DNA of 64,000 bases, from the NCBI GenBank assembly GCA_022605955.1, contig JAKCOZ010000008.1, positions 8,992,001 to 9,056,000 of the forward strand, read 5' to 3'. Below the pieces are notes generated by a model. The model did not search any database and was not told where the DNA came from. It was given only the letters and a program-made list of their open reading frames with translations. Source of the stretch: Rallus limicola (taxonomy: Eukaryota > Chordata > Aves > Gruiformes > Rallidae). A program made the position numbers and the translations under genes. Shown here in pieces: positions 58,131 to 64,000 of this stretch; positions within the stretch are counted from its first letter, which is position 1; each line of letters begins with the position of its first letter.

Positions 58131-61100
58131 CCCTCAATGCATGGCAAATAAGGGTAATGATTGGTTTCTTTTTATAGACTTCCTTAAAATCATACTGAGG
58201 GCCACTTACACAGTTTACATATTTAAACGTATTACATCATTCTGCAAGATTCTGGGAAGATTTGATTCCTTATTCATTATTACTGCTATATTTCATAAAA
58301 CAACAGCAACTTGGATATATCATTATTATTTTGTGACAATTAGACAAAACATTGCAAGGTCACTACGTACAAAACATTTCCAGGTTCATCGGACAGAACT
58401 GTGTGGGCTGTGTCAAGAAACAGCCTTTTTATGGGGTTCTTTATGGTACAGGAGCTGTTAGCCTATCTATAAATGCTTTCCAAAGCACCCCGATATAATT
58501 TGCCTCTCTGCTGAAGTGTAAATACATTTGGTCTCATCTGTGGATGGGCCACCAGCTAATAATAATTTTTAGTTATCGGGAGCTCTAAGATGCTTACATG
58601 GTTGTAACTAAAAGCTGCTTTGCAAAATGACCTGCCACACATTAACACTGATGGGACGTTTTAGGTGTGATTATACAACTATTTCAGGCAAGGAAAGCCT
58701 TGCCTAAGGGCTGCAGGAGTGGGCTTTTATGGTCTGGTGGCTGGCGATGACAGTCCCACCCACATTTCTAAATGATTAAAAACTCCCAACTCCTTCAATT
58801 GCTGACAAGCTTCCTCATTCCCCTAAAGCACCTTAAAGCTGTTCAGCTGCATTTCCCACAGACTTTTCTATTATTCAGCACCAAGTCTCTGCTCAGGATC
58901 TATCTTATTTCATGGAAATCACACAAAATTTCACACAAAACCTGTGGACTCGTTTGTAGGCACACTGCAAGGCAGCATGGCACACTGCTCACAAAGATCT
59001 GCAGGTTTTCAAACCACTTTGTCGTTAATGGAAGCCCTGAAAATCCCACTCTACTGATAGAAATGTTTACAATGCAACATGGGAAGACCCACGCCAGTCA
59101 CGATGCTTCCTCAGGAACTGGAAATTTCTCACAAAGTAAAAATAAAAAGCAAATTATCATCATACACCTCACATGGAAATACAGAGAAGCCCTTCACTAT
59201 CCCATCCATCTACTCACTTCAGTCAACATTTATCACCTCAGTGCCTCAAGCATTAGCGCCATTGTAACTGCAGGCAACAATGTTTTGCGTGGCCTTAGTG
59301 ATACCATACAGCAAAATTAGGATCTGTAAATAGCAAAGAGCAGCAGGCCTGAGACACTTTATAACAGATATATTTTTTCACACCTGTACAATTGCATTGG
59401 CATCTGAATGTTTTCTGCATAAGGGAGCAAGCCCCTACATACAGTTCGGCAAAGTACCATCCTGAGCACTATATGTATTTGGATGCTACCACTCCCCTCT
59501 GCCCCACAGGGAACCTTTGCAACATGGTTTGATTTTAAAAAACACAAGGAAACCACTTATAATCTCTCCTCAAATGCCAGAATGAAGCACCGGTCTGCCA
59601 AAAGGCCAGGAAGACCCTTGGGGATCAGCACCCACAGACCTTGCACTTGTTGTGACCATGAAACTTTGTTGATTTCAATCACTGATTCATGGGTGGGAGA
59701 TACCATGTGTTGGCCTCAGGAATCTAGGAAGAGAGACTAACGTTGCTCTCCGTCTTCAACTCCAGTAGGATATACATCAAATTAACATTGTGTTGTTGCA
59801 TTCCAGAGCGTTTAAATTAGTATTCTTCAAAAGCTGTTGAGCTGCATAGGTCATGTAATGAAATCCTCACTAAGTGATTGATAATCTACCATGCAGACCT
59901 CAAACTTTGGAGCATTAAACTGAAAAACCCTTTAATTACACTCCAGCTATTATCATCTGCAAACTCCCAGCACCATAACACAAAATAAAGAATCTCCAAA
60001 GGATCCCCTTAATTAATTTGTTCATCAGCTTTTTAGACCACTTGCTGTATTTTCATATGCTGCTTTGACAACTATTCATATTTTACAATTCTAAAATATT
60101 GGTCAACACTTGTATTCAAAGAAAGCCGAGTCCTAAGCAATGCAATGAAAACCCTTCCATCAAACCCAATGGACTTTCAGGCACATTTTGAAGTTTTGTG
60201 TTAGCTAGGCATCTGTCCTCTTTCTGTATTTTCATGGAATACCACTAAGTACCTTATTACACCTGCAACTTTTTCTGTAGAGATTATTTAGCTGTCTTTG
60301 AATTAAGTTACAAACAAGATATTTATACGTCTCAGGTTAATATTCAGATATAAAAGGAAGAGACTGATTTTTCCAGTTCTAGCTGCAAATCACACTTTAA
60401 GTCCTGGGTTAGTGTGGGTGCATACTGCCGATCGGATAATGCAATACTGCAAACCCTGTAAATGTCTATTCATGTACTAGTAAAAAAAAATTTGAAAAAA
60501 TATCTTGTGCTTAAACTGGCATTCAAGACTCCTACTACTGTGGAGCCTTATGCATTATGCAATGCTTTTTTTGTGTATATTCCCAAGGCTGAATATATAT
60601 GCAGGACCCAATAGCACTTGAATCATCTATAGGCTGTCTGTATAAGATGAAAAGGAAGCATTCAGAGCTCTTTGTTGGTCAGGCTGCCCTACAGATATCA
60701 TTGGTAAAATTTCAATTCAGCAGTCAGAGAAGCTGAGGCAGGCTGACAGAAAGCGTGTTTGGAAATTCCTTCTCTATATCTTAGCAATGCTTAATACAGC
60801 AGCTTGAAAAGCAGTTGCAAGATTTTCAATGCATTTTGATATCAAGAGATTTCCTGAATTGTCTGGGAGGGTTCCAGTACTATTTTGCAACAACTCTAGG
60901 AAAATAAAAAGTCCATCTACTGCAGTTTCTATCAGTGATGGGTGGCTCATTTTACATACACTAAGAACATTTTTCTCTCTTCCTTAAATAAAGCTTTCAT
61001 ATTTAATTCCATCAGGTTCCTTCCACTTAACCTTAGTAATGCCATGTATCTGCGTCAAAAATGCAAACAGCTTTGGCAGATCATAAAATGTTTCTTTACT

Positions 61101-62280
61101 CCACCATAGAGAACTACTGGTAACACAGTGATTAAAATCATCTACACAGACTCCTATTGTAGTTCGAATTAATAGACAAATTCAACCCAGTGAGTAAATT
61201 CTTCCATACTTCCTAATTGATTTGGAAGCTACATCAAACTGAAATTGAAGCCCTATGTGATAAAGATAAACTTTAAATACGTCCTTATGCTTCCAGAGTT
61301 ATGGCACAACAGTATTCTGTCAGCACCAATGACAAGCAAATAAATATAAATTTACAATTATATCAAAAATATTAAAATGATGACAAGATGGCATTCGTTC
61401 TTTAACCATTTCATCTGAACTTACTCTGCAGTGCTTCTGAAGTGTAACTGTGTCTACTTAGTTTCATAGGCTAGCTCTCCTTCAAGCAATCAGTTTGAAA
61501 GAGAATGAAGGTGGACAATCTTACAAATGACATGGGGCCATTTTTCTGCCAATTTCAGGATAAGACCAAACAATGGTACATTGCCACTCAGAGACCAGAA
61601 AGAAGATGTGTAAGTCCTATGGAAATTTAACACCATTGGCTCTTCCAGACGTAAGGGTTTTTGTGGAATCTGAAAATGTTTCAACACTGCTTCTGGTATT
61701 TCCATATCCCAAGATCTAAAGACATATTTTCCATCTAAACAAGCTTATTTTAGGTATAAAGAACCATAGCAATGGACAACCATGAGTCCTACAAACAGAT
61801 CTCCACTAAAGGCACAACTTTTAGAAATGTAGAGGTGCTGTCCAGTGCATGCACAAAAGAAAAATAATTTTTCACAGCTCTAAGCGATGGTAATTACCCC
61901 TACCATGTAATAGTCACCTTAATAGTGGCACTTAAATTTTAAAAGCATTTGGAACAAGAAAAAAAATGGCATACTGATCACACCAAATACCATGAAGCAA
62001 AATAAACTGTTTGGGCTGTGATCTAGATTATGACCATGGTGAGGTGAAACAACGGAGCACTGTGTCTGAGATCACAGCCCTGGGTAGTTCTAAACAAATA
62101 AAAGTGACAGAATATTGTCATTTTATGGTCTGATTATTGTAAATGGCATGTTATTATTTGTATTTCAGAAACACCTACATATATTAATCAGACATGGTGG
62201 CCATTGTGCTAAAATTGTATATGCTTCTGTGCTGGAAAGCCCAAACTCTGGCTATGGAACCAAAGGATAAGTGAAACAGG
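58131..62280. other. Unique non-coding stretch, no gene seen
   Basis: Holds the longest open frame of the window (58772-59320, 182 codons), whose product has no domain, signal or compositional hallmark I recognise and which I judge to be chance. From 59760 to 62280 the sequence is AT-rich and unique, with no repeats recognised. Confidence 0.55.
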
Positions 62281-62415
62281 AAGCAGAAGACACAGAGCTC
62301 AGGCACGCAGAGCTAAAGATTTGCCCATGGCCCAACAGGACATTTATAGCAAGGCAGAGAACTCAACACAGACTTTCTGTCACGTAGTATAAACATATTA
62401 CCACTCTTCCTCCAT
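62281..62415 (-). mobile_element. MIR-family SINE fragment, minus strand
   Basis: CACAGAGCTCAGGCACGCAG, AGCTAAAGATTTGCCCATGG, CCCAACAGGACATTTATAGC, AAGGCAGAGAACTCAACACA and GACTTTCTG follow the reverse-complement MIR/CORE consensus ('actgaggcacagagagcttaagtgacttgcccaaggtcacacaggacatttatggcagagcagggaactgaacccagatctcctg') block by block. About 130 bp remain, covering the CORE and the tRNA-like head. Confidence 0.8.
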
Positions 62416-62852
62416 CATCTTACGCCTCTACTTCAACTGACAAATTAACCTTAAGATTAAGCCAAGTTACAACAGCTGGAGAAAAAATACTGGCCCCTCG
62501 TTAGTACAAAACCTTGTGTCACAAATCTGACAGAAATAACTGGTTTATTCTTGAATGTGTCAACAGTTTTCTTGTTTATTCCCTCATCTTCCTGATCTTT
62601 AACATCTCCTAAATTATAGACACACAGGCCCATTCAGTTCTTTAACATTATTCGCATCCAAAGTGCTTACCCAACCTATATTTTTAGGTAACATGCAATT
62701 TGGATAAGACTAGCATTCCAAATCTAGCATTTATCTTGATTACTTTAAGTTAACTGTACCCACAGGCTCTAAAATGCCAGTTTGGAAACTGCTCTGGGCA
62801 CAAGATAATGTGAGATGGCTAATTAACTAGGAAGTTTTAAAAGAAGATCTGA
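62416..62852. other. Unique sequence between two ancient repeats
   Basis: AT-rich, with nothing recognised. Confidence 0.5.
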
Positions 62853-62978
62853 TTTAGGCACTGATTCAGCAAACAAACATCAGGCGTGAGTAACCCTGTG
62901 GAAAACATGTGAAGTCGTTGCATAAATCACACAACGTTAAGTGCATGCTGAAAGCACCTTGCTGAAACAGGGTCTAAT
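62853..62978. repeat. Ancient palindromic (MITE-like) amniote repeat
   Basis: The left arm, with CACTGATTCAGCAA (62853-62874), and the right arm, with TTGCTGAAACAGGGTCTAA (62957-62978), are inverted repeats agreeing at 16 of 22 positions. The right half (ACGTTAAGTGCATGCT, GAAAGCACCTTGCTGAA) closely follows a sauropsid repeat I recall as 'aagttaagcacatgcttaagtgctttgctgaatcagggcc', a self-complementary element of about 120 bp. It is non-coding and probably descends from a non-autonomous DNA transposon. The family name is not asserted. Confidence 0.68.
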
Positions 62979-64000
62979 TTAAGTGTCTCATGTTCTCTTT
63001 AATGGAGTGTACTCCAAGTGCCTGGTGTGCTGTGGTTTCCTTTTCTCCATTAGGGCAAACGGTCTGAACGCAGGGCCAAGAGCCAGGAATTCCTGCTGTC
63101 TTAATCGCCTTCTGAAACTGCCTGTGTTTTGGACGAGTCCACTAACATGACTGCATCCCAGATTAGCACTTGAAAAATGTGAACAAAGTTTCTACTCAGC
63201 AACTTCCACTACAAAACCAGGGCTAGGATCAATTATTTTATGAAAGGTCTGAGTGATTCACTTGTAAGCTTTCCTAAGATAGTTATAACAGATTTTCTGT
63301 GGTTCCTATTCCACTTTCCAAAGTTACTTACTCTCTGTATGCATCTCAACCTCTATTGTTTGTTGGGGTTTTTTTGTTTTGTTATTAATAGAAGTAATAA
63401 ATAAAAGATCTTATTAACATTGATATCCAGAGGAGCAACAATGGAGAAGCTTTGTTCCCACTGAAAAGATCTCACACAAAAGATTGTTGAGACCCTGAAC
63501 TGGGGTGGCACTGCCAGGAGATGCTGAGAGCCCCTTCAGGCAGCTCTTCACTCACACCCAGCACCAACTCCATCATACCACCTCCATATTCTTCTGCAGG
63601 ACACCACACATTGAGCGCTCATGTTTGCTCAGGAGTGTTATTGCCTCACCTCATCTCCCTGATATCACCAACATTTACGATGCTTTACAAAATTAAGTAA
63701 ATAGAAATAAAAGTCAATACGTACTTAAGGAGATCTAACTTGCAATTCCAGTGTGATACTTTAGATCTTCCTCAGCTCAGTAGATTTTGCAGATGCTACT
63801 CCATCCCATGGATCTTAAGAGAAATGCTCAGGTACTGGATTAACTGGATGCTACTGGATACATGGCACAGTGGGAAATACAATGAAAATGAGAATGAGGG
63901 GGAACAATCCAAGATCATGATATGGGTGGCTCTCTTGTCACATATCCCAGTGCTCCCAATGATGCACTGTATAACTAGTCGTAATTTATGAACAGTCAGA
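62979..64000. other. Unique non-coding sequence to the right edge
   Basis: No gene or repeat recognised. A short G4T6-type run lies at 63366-63375. The frames at 63505-63696 and 63740-63991 have no known domain. Confidence 0.55.

Noticed and set aside
58772..59320. Longest open frame, 182 codons, plus strand
   Set aside because: About one frame of this length is expected by chance in 64 kb of such DNA on a rough stop-frequency estimate. The product has no recognisable domain and there is no supporting context.
1..64000. Bacterial-style systems (CRISPR, operons, defence islands, riboswitches)
   Set aside because: The sequence is vertebrate non-coding DNA. There are no spaced direct-repeat arrays, no long adjacent frames and no ribosome-binding-site pattern.

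Overview
This is vertebrate nuclear DNA and most probably from a bird. The evidence is at least six, probably seven, fragments of CR1 non-LTR retrotransposons. Several carry the typical avian 3' end: a stretch reading GGGGGGTTGGACCTGATGAT, then GGTCCCTTCCAACCCC, then short ATTCTATG-type repeats. Interspersed repeats are sparse and microsatellites short, with no Alu, L1, B1 or B2, and there are old MIR-type SINE relics as expected in an amniote. I cannot name the species.

I found no protein-coding gene I could defend. Open frames are short, overlap on both strands and encode no recognisable domain, except where they run through CR1. The longest frames (58772..59320 plus, 182 codons; 4944..5396 plus, 150 codons) look like chance; the second was made by a tandem duplication. 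I saw no tRNA, snRNA, rRNA, CRISPR array, bacterial-type operon or complete endogenous retrovirus. The window is best read as intergenic DNA (gene-desert type) or a large intron.

Layout. 1-4.9 kb: one CR1 fragment, then AT-rich unique sequence with small hairpins. 4.97-5.25 kb: a very young 139-bp tandem duplication. 7.6-7.9 kb: a CR1 tail that keeps the reading frame of the ORF2 C-terminus. 10.4-10.6 kb: two adjacent ancient SINE tails. 17.6 kb: a CR1 3' end. 23.1-23.3 kb: a nearly full-length MIR. 27.5 kb: a second MIR. 28.9-29.0 kb: a splice-site-bounded open window, the only exon-like segment I would test. 33.5-33.9 kb: two CR1 3' ends, the second apparently flanked by a 17-bp target duplication. 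41-46 kb: faint ancient repeats. 51.2-53.5 kb: the largest CR1 material, two elements head to head, one with part of the reverse transcriptase. 53.6 and 57.6-58.1 kb: mildly GC- and CpG-richer patches. 62.3-63.0 kb: a MIR followed by an ancient palindromic element.

The CR1 copies are all 5'-truncated, frame-disrupted fossils, so no genes act together here. The interest lies in repeat history and in candidate conserved or structured non-coding elements. I found no evidence of a novel multi-gene system.
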